In this document: positions 45,801 to 59,310 of the stretch, piece by piece | How positions within the stretch are numbered: position 1 is the stretch's first letter | How the letters are laid out: each line of letters begins with the position of its first letter | NCBI RefSeq assembly: GCF_933775445.1 | Contig: NC_065876.1 | Location: forward strand, 9,300,001-9,364,000 | Length of the DNA stretch: 64,000 bases | Direction: 5' to 3' | Source: Argentina anserina | Lineage: Eukaryota > Streptophyta > Magnoliopsida > Rosales > Rosaceae | Notes under the pieces: model-generated | Seen by the model: only the letters and a program-made list of their open reading frames with translations | Database searches by the model: none | Told to the model about the DNA's origin: nothing | Made by a program: the position numbers and the translations under genes

Positions 45801-48785
45801 TCGCTCATTTTGCAAAGCTTGTTCTTTTGCTAGATTTCAAGGAAGTCCTTATTTGCTAATGCTCAAACCGAGAACATTCCATTCTTACGAAGTATTTAAG
45901 ATGACATTAGTGGACCCTATCCAACCGAATGCGGACATTTTTCGGTATTTTTATGGTATAGGTTAAGAGCATCGACGCGTTGGTCACACGTCGCTTTGTT
46001 TTCCACAAGAAACGCTGCATTCGCTAAAGTTTTTAGCTATGATCATCATCCTAAGGGCTCACCACCCTTCCTATCCTCTCAAATCTATTTGATTGGATAC
46101 CATTGGAGAGTTCACCCCCACGACTTTGATGATTTCGTTTTGCATATCTACTGGGATCGTCGTTGAACATATTATTTCTCATGTTCATTCACTGTACGAT
46201 CTAGCAGAGCTCGGACTTGGTTATGGGTACTAACCTGCCAATTTTTGCATGGAGATATGTAATGATGTTGCATGCAGCGACACTTATTCGTTTCAGACCC
46301 ACAACTTGCCAAGCGTTTAGTGCGTACCAGATCGTCACTGGATACGGTCCCAACATTCTTTTCACTAACGCCTATTTGGTTAAAGTTATTTATGTGCCTC
46401 TATTGTAGTTATCTCAATGGGTCTACTTGAAACGATTAAGTATTCTGGTTGGTTATGATTTATGAATCACCAACACTTGTCCGCTATTTCCAATCTACAA
46501 CCGTTGATCTCTATCCTGCGATATTAGCAGACGGTCACTTTGATGAGACATACTTCCCGTCGTTAGGGGGAGATATGGAATGCTCTCATTCTGGTTTTAA
46601 CGCTAGGAATTGACGTGGTGTGGCACTATGTCTCATTAAGATCTCACACTACTCAGAGTGAGTAAATGTGAAACGCATTATCGACCTCCAGAAAGTCTAA
46701 AATTCGATGCTCAATGACTTTACCGATATTGCGAAAGTTACGAGATCACACATAAATGCTGTGATGTGCCGGTAAGGTTGGAACTCTCAGAATATGAGAG
46801 AATTTCATATGACCTGGTCCTAGCACCGTTGGCACCATCCCTGACAGTGGGAAGGAAGCCGGCGATGGCACCATCGTACGCTGTGGTGTTGTCGGCGCCC
46901 GTGGTATTGCACCACAAAACAAGGGCGGCAAACGCAAAGATGGACTACTAAGGGTCATAGCTTCGGTCTTGGCTCCTGCCTAGATGAGGGGGAGACCATT
47001 ATTCTCTGGAATCAAAACCAGAAAGAAGCGAAGTGCGTAGGCACAAGTATTTCGCCCATCATCAAGAGATATTCTCTAAACATGTGTATCAACTAAGTTT
47101 CTGTGGGACGCTACAGACTCCTTTTGTTGATGTTAGAGAAGAATAGAAATCTCACGAATTGATCGTATACAGCGCGCGCGTGTTTAATGGATTGATCTCC
47201 CATGATTGATGATGTATTCGCTTATGCTCTTATTCCGTTGTAAAGCATCAACGATGAGCAACTTGACCGAAGTGGAAAGAATCAATACAGGCTGAACTAG
47301 ACTTGTTATGTTGGTCGTTGTTCGTAAGTGTAAAGAGAAAGATGAAGTCATGCAATATATGCAGGACTTATGGCGCAAAGATTGTCTCATTATCCTAGTA
47401 TTGAGTACGATGAGTTATATTCTCTCGTTATGGACATAATTGCTTTCTGCTACTTGATCAGTAGTAGTGTCCATGAAAACTGATTTGCAGCATATGATAG
47501 TGGTCATTGCATATCTGTAAAGGGATCTTGACGCAGATATGAGAGTGCCCGAGGGACTTTAAATGCCTCTAGACCACGGAGAGCTTATGTAATCAGATTG
47601 TGACGTTCGAGAGAACGTAGTACAATCGGTTGCAAGAACTTATACCCATATGTGTTCATATGAAGCTAATTCTTGATTCTCTATTCCGTCTAAGTATAGA
47701 TGATGAAGAGATTCAATGAGCTATACATTCATACATGCTAGTGTTGTTGGGACACTATTGCTTTCATTATGACGTGATTAACTATGCGCCAATGCATTGT
47801 CATTGGACTTGCATTGCTTCTTTGACATGAGTTTAGTTCTACACTTAGTGAACCAACACAAATCCTATCCACACCAACGCCGCCAGCAGCTCCAGCAACA
47901 TCAACGTACGCCTTGGTGTAGCAGTCGACACTGGTAGCGTAGAGGATGCGTACGGTTCCGTCTTGGACCAAAATCAGTCATTCATTGGTCCATTCCCCCA
48001 TTCTATTCGCGAAAGACACATTAAATGTGACAAATCAGAATCTGTCCAGTTTCGTAGGTCAAATTCAACGAGACCTACATGACAGCTTGCTTGATGAAAT
48101 ATGGTGAAATTGGTACCGTTGGAAAGGTCTATGTATCTACTTTCCAAGGACACCAACCATTCATTCATAGCTATCATATTGAGTGAGTTATGTCCGTTTT
48201 AGCAAAGTAGGACAGTCCTGTCCGGAAATTTGCAAGTCAATCAACTTCGACAGAGCATTGTGAACTGCTCCGATCGGATGAGGTTGTGAACCTTATGTCA
48301 CTGGAAAGCCACGGGTGTCTACTTTTCAGAACATTTTACGAAGAAGTTATGGCCGTTTAAGTGAGTGAAGGTCATTCTATCCGAGAATCTGATTTTCATT
48401 GCAAACTCTTGTTTTGAGTTGTTATGCAATCTTGTTTCCTAAGATCTAAGTTTAGCTAAGTATAGCATGAATGATCTAAGGATGTGTGGCTAGATTAATG
48501 ATTAATCATTAGCCCAAGACTACGTTTGAGAAGTATGTAATGAACGTTGTATACGTTGTTTTTTGTACTCCATGATTATGGCACTAATCAGGGGGAGTTG
48601 TTTTGTAGACTTCAGGGGGAGTCTACCTCACATGATGCTATCAAATGTAGACGGTGCGTTGTGCTCTTTTTCCCTTCGATCAAGTTTTTGTTTTTACCCA
48701 AGAGGTTCTTATTTTGCTTGACAAGGTTTTTACCGAGGCAACGATGTGTGCACCATGCAACCTAGGCATGCGACACAAGGGGGAG

Positions 48786-48969
48786 TGTTCCAGGAGAATT
48801 ACTATTCTACCCTTATGTGTGTCTTAGCCTAATAGGTTTCCTGTTAGGAGATAGATTAGCATCTCCGTAATAGATTAGGACTCCGAATCCTACGAGATTG
48901 TGGTTTTATAATGCCTATATATAGGCTCCCATATCATTCAATAATACATAATTATTTCATTCTGAAACA
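48786..48969 (+). repeat. 3' LTR of the copia element
   Basis: 184 bp, same length as the 5' LTR, preceded by the polypurine tract and followed by the target duplication ATACC. Confidence 0.93.
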
Positions 48970-48974
48970 ATACC

Positions 48975-50868
48975 CATATTTTTCTCGTGCAAAAGGTCTA
49001 TAAACTTTTCCACAAAAATTTACTTGAATCTTAATTATAATTCTCGATATTTTTCGTGAATGAAAAAAACAAAACAAAAAAAGAGTAACGAACTTCTACT
49101 AGGGTCGATCTGGGATCGTTATATTCAACTCCTCAATGATATGAACAAATCATGTAAGTTTCGTAAGAAAAACTGAATATCAAGATCCAAAGTGACAGTA
49201 CTCGAGTGGCCAGGTGACAAAGTTTTCATCTTTCTTGTTACCATCCTTTTCAATATTGTGCTTTAACCTTTTAACACCCACTTAGTATTGTCTCTTTTAA
49301 ATCATATGAGGTAGATAGTCAGTGACCGACTGACCGTTGTTGGAAAAAAAAATAGTGTCATTTTGAATTTTGATTGAAGTTTGTATGATGGTGCCTTATA
49401 GTACAAACTTCTCCGCATTTTGCGATATGATTGATTTAAATATGGAAAAAGATAGGGCAGTGAGAGCACAAATGAGAAAACAAGTTCTATGAGAATGACA
49501 GGGACCAACTTCTAAACAAGTCAAATTTTGCAAGTTCATGTTATCATGTTCATGTTTATGGAATTGAATTAAATTGATAGATTACATATAAATCATATGT
49601 CGTACTGTAAAGGTTAAGGACTTTCTTTGTGCTTTGCATAAAAAATGGAAAAGGTTGAGCATGCATCAATGATATTACTCACTGATCCAGATGTGAAGAT
49701 AGGCCAAGCAACCCTGAAGCATATGATTTTTCCTATGTTATGAGAAGCAATTATAACTTTAAGATGCGGTGCTATCACAAGGAATTTGGTATGTCTAACT
49801 CGATACAAGTGAGTTCTCCAGATGTAAAAATACACTTTCATGCATCTAAACCACAAACACATATTACACAGAGAAAAAAGTAGAGAATATACTCAATATA
49901 GAGCAACATCAAAGGAATTCAGAACTCCCTACTCAATTTCAACTGCATGGTTACTGGGATTGCATCGAAATTGAAACTCCGGAGCCTAAAGCCCTAAACT
50001 AATCCTCACAGTCATGACCTAATCATAAACCACTGAGCCTGAATTTCAGTAGGAGCCATAAGAGTGACCTGGTTATGAGTATGTAGGTAGCCGGAACTCT
50101 TGGATTTCAGATTCCATTTTTTTCGTTTAAATGAGAAAAATAACTTGTACAAGCATAGGCCTCTTAGACTCGAGGTCGAATAACAAGGCTCTTGCGCTCG
50201 AGGTTGCAAGCTATATTGGGAAACAATTGAAGAAGATGAGTGATCGAGGTTGGCATGAGCATCCATAAGACCATAACAACGTTATCTTTTCTAAAAATAT
50301 ATTTGAAGCTGATAAACTAATTAAAACTCGTTTACAAGAATCTGAATGCCCAATGATCTTAACGAGTCTCCAGGTAGATTTTGTAACCTCATTGACAACA
50401 TCAATCACCAATTTTGAATGACCTCGACCTCCAACCTTGTAAGATCTTTCTGTTTATGTAGATTAGGAATATTTTGTAAGGTTGTAGCTTCAGCAACCAG
50501 AACAGTAATTAGAAGAATTCTTAACGTGTATTAATGTTTTATCAAATTCCTGAAGTTTACGTGGATAGGAAAAGAGATTCAAAATTTTTGATTCCACATG
50601 ATCAAACATTATTTGCTCAACTACAAAATGACATTCATGCGATATCGATATGAATTTCGTTGTTCACACTACTGACGTCTTCAATCATCCTATCAAAATA
50701 ACATTCCGAAATATTTCAGTGTATTTGACAATCTTTTTTCTCGTGTGATTAGCGTTCCATTTTGATGGGATGGGATAAAATTGAGCTCGAGTTTATTTAG
50801 AAAGGAATTGACGGGTTATTCCAACCCTCGGTTGGAAAAAGGAAAAACATATAATCCAAACGGCACCG
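48975..50868. other. Intergenic DNA upstream of CML13
   Basis: No gene or transposon ends were recognised. The last 100 bases are CT-rich and probably the CML13 5' leader. Confidence 0.4.
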
Positions 50869-50968
50869 TTTGAAGCGCTCTCTCAATAATTTCCTCTCCT
50901 CCGTTCAAAAGCTCTTCTTCTGCCATTCTCTCATTTCTCTTCAGAGAAAGAAAACAAAAAATCGGAAA

Positions 50969-51412
50969 ATGGGCAAGCATCTGAGCGACGACCAAGTCTC
51001 CTCAATGAAGGAGGCCTTCACGCTCTTCGACACCGACAACGACGGCAAGATCGCCCCATCCGAGTTAGGGATCCTAATGCGGTCCCTGGGCGGCAACCCG
51101 ACCCAGGCCCAGCTCAAATCCATAGTCTCCGAGGAGAAGCTGACGGCGCCGTTCGACTTCAACCGGTTCCTGGAGCTGATGAGCAAGCACATGAAGCCGG
51201 AGCCTTTCGATCGCCAGCTCCGCGACGCCTTCAAGGTTCTCGACAAGGACGCCACCGGCTTCGTGTCCGTGTCCGAGCTCCGGCACATCCTGACCAGCAT
51301 CGGCGAGAAATTGGAGCCGTCGGAGTTCGACGAGTGGATCCGGGAGGTCGATGTGGGCAGTGATGGCAAGATCAAATATGAGGACTTCATCGCCAGAATG
51401 GTCGCCAAGTGA
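50969..51412 (+). CDS. CML13: Calmodulin-like protein CML13/CML14
   Basis: Single exon, 147 aa, starting [17 protein letters not shown]. The frame stays open 33 codons further upstream, but this ATG matches the family N-terminus and length. EF-hand 1 is canonical ([12 protein letters not shown], residues 21-32). EF-hand 2 is lost: the loop region reads [14 protein letters not shown]-hand 3 ([12 protein letters not shown], 92-103) and EF-hand 4 ([12 protein letters not shown], 128-139) deviate at ligand positions, as in known CML13/14. The coding sequence is much more GC-rich than its surroundings. In Arabidopsis, CML13/14 bind IQ motifs and act as light chains of class VIII/XI myosins and partners of IQD/CAMTA proteins, with weak Ca2+ response. 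CML13 and CML14 cannot be separated here. Confidence 0.92.
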   Translation: MGKHLSDDQVSSMKEAFTLFDTDNDGKIAPSELGILMRSLGGNPTQAQLKSIVSEEKLTAPFDFNRFLELMSKHMKPEPFDRQLRDAFKVLDKDATGFVSVSELRHILTSIGEKLEPSEFDEWIREVDVGSDGKIKYEDFIARMVAK

Positions 51413-53291
51413 GGATTTGATCTCTCTCTCCCTCTGTGATTTGAAACTCTTAACATTGCTGTGTGTGTGTTTGTGGAAATCGCTAGGGTTTGATCTTCGT
51501 TTTTTTTATTGGTTTGTGATGAATTGAATTGTGTATTGAATGGCTTTATGGAATATAATTTGGATTTGATGGAGTATAATTTTCTATTTCTGTTAAATTG
51601 ATGGTTTTAGCATGGTGATGCATGTAGTTTGCATTGGTCATTTAATGGTGGAGATTGATTTAATGCCTGTCGAGTGGTATAGGGTGTAGAATGGTGAAGG
51701 AAGGAGATCATGTCGTCGTTATGGGGTCTTAGGATTTGAGGATTTCAATTCTGGAGTAATGTGATTGAGTAGGCATGTTCTTTCTTTGGTTGTTCTGGAG
51801 TTTTTGTTAGCAATGTCATAAAGGTTATTCCTTTGAGAAGATGGCATTGGTCTGGAACCCTGGATATTGGATCGGCCATTTAGTAGGTGATGGATGAATG
51901 TGTTCCCCTGTCTTTTTCGCAAAATGGAAAGGATTGAATTACGTAAATAGAAATAAAACTCGAGAGTATCAGGGGTTTCAGTTTTCTTCTTTTTGGGGCA
52001 GCTGCTTTGCATGGAAGTAGGTTACTTTTTCCCAAGTTTGTGCTCGCCAAACACGGGAAGAGAATCATCCAGAAACTTTCTTCAGCCAGCCTTCAATTCC
52101 TTTCCACCTCTTATTTATGAACCAGTAGAGGCCCTTCAGGAGCCTTAAATCTAGTGCTTATTAGTGTGATGAACATTGGAAAAGATTATGTAGGTGACAG
52201 GGGAACTGGATATCGAGCATGGGTAGCTTACATGTTTGGGATAAAGATCTTGAATGAAATTTTGAAGCTTAATGTCCAACTGCTCGGGTGTAAAATGTTG
52301 TGTACTTCATGCATAGAATGTCAGTTTACCTGAAGAAGGGGGGTACTGCTGTTTGAGGAGGGGGAATTTAGACTTGGAAATCAGATAAAGCTGAATGCTC
52401 TTTCATCAAGCGCATATTGTACATTTGAAGTTTTAGTTTGAAGAGATTGTCAAAATCTTTACAGACTGAGAGTCAAGCACCTGTTGTACATTTGAAGTTT
52501 TAGTTTGAAGAGATTGTCAAAGTCTTTCAGATAGAATCGCATAGGTTTCCGAGCCTGTAAAATGTTGAATGTTCCCGTGCTCATATGTCTTCCATCTCTA
52601 AACATTACTCAGCCAGCAAGTATCATCCATCTCTGCTTTGAAAAGTGTTGAAACAATTAAACATGGATGCACGCATATTAGAGGCTTTCTAGACCATCCC
52701 AACTCATATCCCAGGAGATGAGTGCTGGCTGCTAATCATCAAACGGCATGGGGAAATTAGTAGCTTTGGACCCAGAACTCGGTTTAAAAGTAGAGAAAAA
52801 ACAACATGATACTCTGCTTCTATGAAACAAATTTCTATGAAACAAATAAAAGACGGGACTGCGTAAAGTTAACCGACATGCAGGTAGCAAAGGAAGCTAA
52901 GGAGCGACCATGAAACTCTTGGCCGTTTGTAACTGAAATTGGAAACAACTTGGCCCGAACAGACTTGTGTAATTGTTCTACTGTCTTAAGTCATATCTCA
53001 ATCAATCTGTACTGCTCGCTTAGTACAGTTCATGGCAGGAGAGCAGCATCTTTCTTTTCTTGCTACCCCTGATTCAATATACAGCTTGAACATGTGTTCT
53101 TGTGCCAAGATCATTACTCTCTATGGTATTTATTTGTAACTATGCCCTCTACGCAATAAGAAGAGAAAATGAAGAGAAAGCATTCACAGAAATACTCACG
53201 TAAAACAAGAAATGCGACATCAGTGAGACTGAGACCAAACTTTGAACAATTACACAAATGAGAAACAGCAACGATGTCAAGATGTTCCAAT
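51413..53291. other. 3' UTR of CML13 and intergenic DNA
   Basis: About 52400-52530 contains a short direct repeat: GTACATTTGAAGTTTTAGTT followed by TGAAGAGATTGTCAAA occurs at about 52418 and again at about 52483. No gene is supported. Confidence 0.45.
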
Positions 53292-56200
53292 TTACAAGAC
53301 TTGTCTAAGCTTCTGATTACAGTTTGAACTAATGTACAAAGATCTCACACATAAAGAAAGCAAATGAAGAGCAAATGTTTCCCACAATCGCATAACTATT
53401 TCAGGGGGTACAGTGTGTTGTTTCTTAAAGAATTCAAATAGCAACGAAACTACCATGTGTTCGTTACTCAAGGGGCAAAACTTTGCATTGCTGACAAGCT
53501 GGTCTTCTAAGCTATGAGATTCTGAAATTTCTGAAGGTGGTGGGATCTGACGTTCTTCATTAGAAGTTTCTGAATTTCCCCGGTCCTCCTTGGATGGATC
53601 ATCCGGATCTTTTTTGTCCTGATCTCTTTTCTCATTCTCTTCACTTGAGCTCCCACCACCACTACCTCCTTTGGAGCTGCCTGGAACCAAGTCAGGTCGA
53701 GGTTCCACACCAACTCGTCTTAAGTGTAGCTATCCATATCAAAGACACCAGTACAAATTAAAGGTAAAATTGATAAATAGATAAGGGTTATTAATAAAAA
53801 AACAAGACTTGTATAAGGAACATAAAAATTCTTTACCTGAAGATGTAAGTTGACTTCATCTGGGCGAGAAAGAAATGGAAAATCTCCCCCGGTCTTTAAT
53901 TGTGCACGTCTTGCGCCAGGGTACCTTTCACTCAGTTGATCTTTAAGTTGTTGAGGAATCGCACTGTAGTCATTTGTCTTCATTTATGGGAAGGAACAAA
54001 AAGTTTCAGCTGTCAGCGCTTAAAATTAGAACTTTGTCAAGCAAGCTAACTAAAAGATAGCCTTTCAATAGATGACACCATTAATGCAAGAAGGCACTGA
54101 GGGGATGTAGCATATAATCATGTGAGTTAAGCTTCAATTGCAGTCATTAAAAATTCATATTTAAGCACTGATGGAGCAGATATGCACAGCTGATTTCTTT
54201 ATATATATAATATATATATAATAAGGAGGATGTCCAGTTATTCCAAATCTAATGAGATCGTTACACAGATGGTAGCAACATTTATTTAATGATTTGTTTC
54301 CATGCTAACCACTTAACGGAGCAGGTTTACCTGCATGTTGAGATATGTATTTCCCGTGACAAACTTACTAATGGTATGAAAAAGTTCTTAACCAAGTAAA
54401 AAGGGCCACAGAGTAAGTTCTCTGGTGAACTTCTTACGCTACACCCATAATACAATAGAAAAGAGACAGTAGAAGGGAAAAGACTAGGAATTCATACAAA
54501 ATTTTTAATTCTTAGCAAAAAGAAAAGAAAATTCTTAAATTAGTTATAACCCAAAGGGAAACAATGGCTAAACAATCACTTTTTCTAGAAACAAGATTAG
54601 TAAATGCATTCATGTGTAGCAGACGAGGTCCAGATAACATACATCCATTATAGTGATGAATGAGTCTGTGAGCAAAAGAGGTTCAATTGCAGCAGCATCA
54701 GCTGTTAATGTCAACCTGGAAGCCAAATCTTCCCTTGAGAGTGTTTCAACCTGATTTAAAATTAGTTTAGCCATAAATAACCAACACTTCAGCTTCTACA
54801 ATGTTCTTAGTTCATATAGACTAACATCCCTGATATTATCTACTTTCAACAGCATCCCTAACACGTACACCGTTTCATTTTATTTTTCAACAAAAGCATA
54901 AATTAGACATAACTTAGCACAAAACTAATATCAATTTTCACAATATAACGATTTACAAGCAGGACCAGTGATTGTTAAATTATGTTACATTTCTTCATTT
55001 GATATATAGTTATAGTGTAACACTAAAAAAAGATTGACAGACCAGGACAGCCATAGTTGACATCTGTGTACTTCACAATTTTTTTTTAACATGTTCATAT
55101 AAAATTCGAAATAAACTACAAGTAATTAACGAGGATAATTAAGAAGTTCTGGAAGTATTTAAGGAGTGAATTCGGTTGAAATCAACCACCTAATACGCCT
55201 ACAGAATGACAAGACTTCAATCAAAAACCAAAGTGGAGCTTAAATCCAAAATGTAGGCATAAGATTGCTCAGTTCAATCTGTTCTTATCTAAGCATTTTC
55301 TGTCCAAAGGAATCAAGACCAACTAAGTTAACCAAGAGAATTGCTGAGCTGACACTAGAGGAAAGGTTATCGTAATAAAGAACCAGCGAGAAGAACTGAA
55401 ATATACATCAAGATCCATGGCATCTAGGAGTAATATGGACAGTGATAATGAGCAAGATGGCAAAGCCTCTCTACCTGCGAAACAACAAAGTCCACCGAAT
55501 CCGCAATAAATGGCTCGTGGGGTCCATCACGGATGCCTGACAAGACATATCTTTTTAGCAAAAAAGAGGGGGTCCAACTAACTCTGCATAAGAAAATACT
55601 ATGATCAGGCAAGTGATATAATGCCTTCCAAGTGTGATCATTCAAACTCAATAAACTATCCATTAGGGTGTCTATGTAGATACTTCAATCAAATTATCCC
55701 CTCAATCAATTCCCTTATAAAGTGAACTTAATATCGCTCCACGAAAGCAGGGAGAAGCTAAAAGGCGAAATGTAAGTAATGCCCAGTCCCTCCAGGTCTT
55801 CAATACACTCTACCCTCTTAGCTAAAAGAAAAAAAAAAGATTTTATTTCTACAAAAGTAGAAGTCCACAATAAGTGCTACCCATGTTTATCTAAGTCGTG
55901 GTGGTACAGAAAGCCAGGTCATCATGGCATGCATATCCAGAAAGAATGTGAGAATTTGCATGCCTAGCAACACATTTAACAAGAAAGCACAAATTTATTT
56001 AAAGTAAATAAAAATAAAAATTTGTTTGAAGAGGATAAAATTGTATAATCAAGAATCTTTTGCATTGAAAGGGATGAATCTAACCAGTGAAGATCGTGTT
56101 CGGAAAGCAGGGACTCTTTTGAAATAGAAAAGTAACTTCAAATACAAAACCACAAGATTGCTTGGTATTAAGTTTCCAAGCTTATTATAACTGCTAAGCG

Positions 56201-58533
56201 ACAGAACACTTAGAACCAATAAAATGAACTTTAAATGCCAACTTTGAGCAATGCCACCACCATTAATACCCTCCTTCATCCTAGGGTCTGATGACTGATA
56301 AAGAACCAGAGTACGGAACACAAAAACATAAACATACAGCTTAACGTTCAACTTGTTGTGTGACCACTGATGCAAAACTATGTGATAGCAAGTTTAGGAT
56401 TCTTCAAAATTTTATGTAAATATCAGGACGTAATTACCCTGGGACAATACTTATCTGCACCTGAACTAATTAGTGTAAAAAGTTCAAATTAGAAACACAT
56501 ACATGGGAGCCCATGGCATTGCGGCAGAGAACTCGCGTGTGTCCAAAAAGGAATTTGATAGTATCAAAGACCGAACCCGTCTTGGACGATGCTGAGCAAA
56601 AAGTTGAGCCAAAAACCCCCCAAGGGATGTACCGTAAAGATGTATCTGTTCAAAGTTAGAACTGGACTGATCAGTCAACCTAATCTGAGTTAAAAATATC
56701 TAATGCCAAATCAAATTTCACACTTTGTTCGACTCATGCACAGAATATTTGCACTGTTATAAAGTACAGTTGTTCAAGAAAACAAAACTAGATTATCATA
56801 CATAGCATTTCTTATTTATCCCCACAGTCAGCTCTGATCAGATTGCACCCATTTGGATAAGCATGTAATATACAGTGCATCACTTTTTTTTCAATGGTCA
56901 ATCTTACCTCACTAGTGATCCCAGCAATCTAGTTTACCAGATCAGATGATTACACAATGGTATTGTCAAATATGCTTCCCAACTGATTTAAATAGAATAA
57001 TTCATTAATCTGGATAAATCATCTATTTAGGCTTTAAAAATGATTGTGGAAGATATTACTAAAGAATGATGTTATTTTGCCTAGAAATCAAGACACTGTT
57101 AGCTGACGCCCAAAGTCAAAATCTATAACCCTTCACAAGCTACCAATCAGAGATCTCCTTAGTACTTTATAAGTTTAGAATCCTTCATTCAATCCAAAAG
57201 TAAGTATTGAATGAAATGCGGAAGCTAATTTTGGATAAAAAAAGTCAGATATTTTCTTAGTAAAAACAAATAGATGATATCAAGGATATTAAACAAATCT
57301 ATACTGACAGGAGGTGGAATGTTTGGCAGGATTTAAGTGCGCTGACAGTAAACAGTGTGCTTACATGATGAACATCAATAGCATCCAAGAACTTTTCAAA
57401 TGCTGGAACCCATTCTTGGTGATTCCATACACATGGAATATCAACAGAAATTACTCTGTAACCCTGCATAATTGGACCCCAAAAGAAAAGTTTGTCAGAT
57501 GTAATGATTCATTAACATGGAGCTTGAAAATGTTTATTAGCTACATCCGGGTAGTATATAAAATGGTGGAGAGGGGTATTAAATTCAGATAGGTTTTGTT
57601 TGTGCAAGTAAAGACCAATGTTCTTACAAGGTGAAAACAGAGTGCATAGGAAGTATGGAGAGACCACAAAAAGGAACTAGCTAGTCACAGTCTACAAGTT
57701 ACTCAGCTACAGAAGGAAACAAAAGGAACTAGCTAGATATATATGAGCTTGATTGCTCTACTTTCTAAACATCTATTTGATGCAACTCCTGGGGGAAACG
57801 TATGCTACTCGTGCAATATATGCACAGATTGAACTTCTAACCCAAAGTAGCAACGCACTGTTAAATCTAAAGCCAATGGAGGTCAAACATGCATTCAGAC
57901 CGAAGAGTACTTGAAGTAACACAAAAATCTAAGTGCCTCATAACGAACAAAAGAATATCAAAGTCAAATACTGTTGCGCTCTGTAAATGTGACATCGTAT
58001 ACCTTCATGGACAATGCCATGATCTGCTTGTAACAGACATCCGCCGTCCCTGCTGTTCCAGGAAGACAAATAAGTGGAGTTACTGCTTTCGGACCAAAAT
58101 CATAGTATCGCCACTGCTTTGTGCCAATCTGCAAATACACAGTATTTCCATACAAACCAACACATCAAACCACCATTGAACGCATAAGCAGAAAACTCTA
58201 CATCTAAAAAAGGAGAAAACTTTCCACTTGAAAACCAACAATCTGGACAGAATTAGAAGCCTTCCACATTTAAAAACTCAAACTTGAGGCAAACCCATGT
58301 CATATAATTCTCACAACCACAAGAAAAAACATAAACTTGATTGCAGAGAGTGAGACTAACACAGTAACACCAAAACCCAATAAGTAAATGAAGCTAAAGA
58401 CTTAACCTTTACACAAAAATGTAGAGAAAAACGTAAAGGGTTGATCGAGAAGTAGACATACTGGGATCTTGTGAAGAGGAACCTGGGACTTGAAGTAGAT
58501 GTAATCTCCGGGGGCCGAGTAGACGCCTTTCAT
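53292..58533 (-). CDS. Maspardin-like alpha/beta hydrolase (SPG21/ACP33 homologue)
   Basis: Eight exons, complement(53292-53729, 53837-53977, 54643-54750, 55475-55583, 56503-56645, 57365-57463, 58003-58128, 58462-58533), all in phase, give 411 aa. The start [20 protein letters not shown] leads to [14 protein letters not shown], a hydrolase core ([19 protein letters not shown]) and the nucleophile elbow [15 protein letters not shown] with Ser at about 106. Next come [43 protein letters not shown] and the family-typical [20 protein letters not shown]. The tail is Ser/Gly/Asp/Glu-rich. Maspardin localises to endosomal/trans-Golgi membranes in animals, where catalytic activity is doubted; the plant role is unknown. 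Exon 1, intron 1 and most of exon 2 exist a second time, inverted, at 59311-59789. Confidence 0.92.
58051..58529 (-). repeat. Inverted duplication, parent arm (maspardin 5' end)
   Basis: 479 bp from the third base of exon 1 (just after ATG) through intron 1 into exon 2. It is the exact inverse of 59311-59789; no mismatch or gap was found by eye. The arms are separated by 781 bp. Confidence 0.95.
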
Positions 58534-59310
58534 TGCTTAAGTCTATGTGAACCCAAAACCCAAAAGCCTCTCCCATATCAAAAACCAAGACCCATTTATT
58601 CGATTTGATCGATCAGACTCTACACTTTTCTATTGAACTTGGTTTGGTTTGTTTGGTTGCTCATCCTCGTTGTTGTTTGGAATTTCTTTGAATTTAATTT
58701 TGGGGATTTGACCTGATGAAGGACACGTGGCCGGACCCCACTGGTTACAGTCCAATCACTCACAATGCTTCGATGATCTGCAACAGCTCGTCAGAGGTTA
58801 ATGGTAGGCTGAGGCTGGAATTATTGGTTCATTTTGATTGTTTGGTTTGGTGCATCAATAGTAGCATTGTAGTAGATGGATTCCTTAACAAAATATTAAA
58901 ATGATTGTGTGCGCATAATTAAATTGCTAACGAGATGTTGAAGTTCCTTGATTGTTGGTTTGTTTATCATAAAGATGAATGATTAGGAGTATGTCATATG
59001 ATTAGGTTTGTTTTTCTGATGGGAGTATATGACATTTCATAAGATGCTACATTGTTTGCAAGCACTAACACGTAATAAACATCATATAAGGAACTTTTTA
59101 TACGTAAAATTAGTTCTTCAGATTAGTTAAATTCCAATCTGCACCCAGTAAAAATCGAAGCTTTGATAATTGTTGACTTTTCCGGCAACGACAATTCACA
59201 TCCCATCAACAATTAGGTTTTCGTGAATTTGACAAATTTTGAGGATTTTGGTAGATTTAGAGATTTTCCAATCAGATTTTCCAATAAATAGGGCACTCAA
59301 ATCTCTACTC
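58530..59310. other. 781-bp spacer between the inverted arms (maspardin promoter)
   Basis: Holds the maspardin ATG, 5' leader and promoter on the minus strand. It is unique-looking and has no gene of its own. Confidence 0.6.

Larger units (their letters stand above)
42360..48969 (+). mobile_element. Ty1/copia LTR retrotransposon, structurally complete, coding region degraded
   Basis: LTRs of 184 bp (42360-42543 and 48786-48969) begin TGTTCCAGG and end TGAAACA. The flanks are a 5-bp duplication ATACC (42355-42359 and 48970-48974). A primer-binding-like CGTTATCAGCACG follows the 5' LTR, and a purine tract AAGGGGGAG (48777-48785) precedes the 3' LTR. Integrase fragments survive in broken frames: CKACSFARF near 45814-45840, then GTNLPIFAWRYVMMLHAATL and FRPTTCQAFSAYQIVTGYGP at 46217-46370. 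A short piece of the reverse-transcriptase region (VPEGL) is near 47550. The order (integrase before reverse transcriptase) is copia-type. Many stops and frameshifts make it non-autonomous. Confidence 0.93.

Noticed and set aside
50941..51456. 171-codon frame antisense to CML13
   Set aside because: A GC-rich shadow of the calmodulin-like gene with no independent motif.
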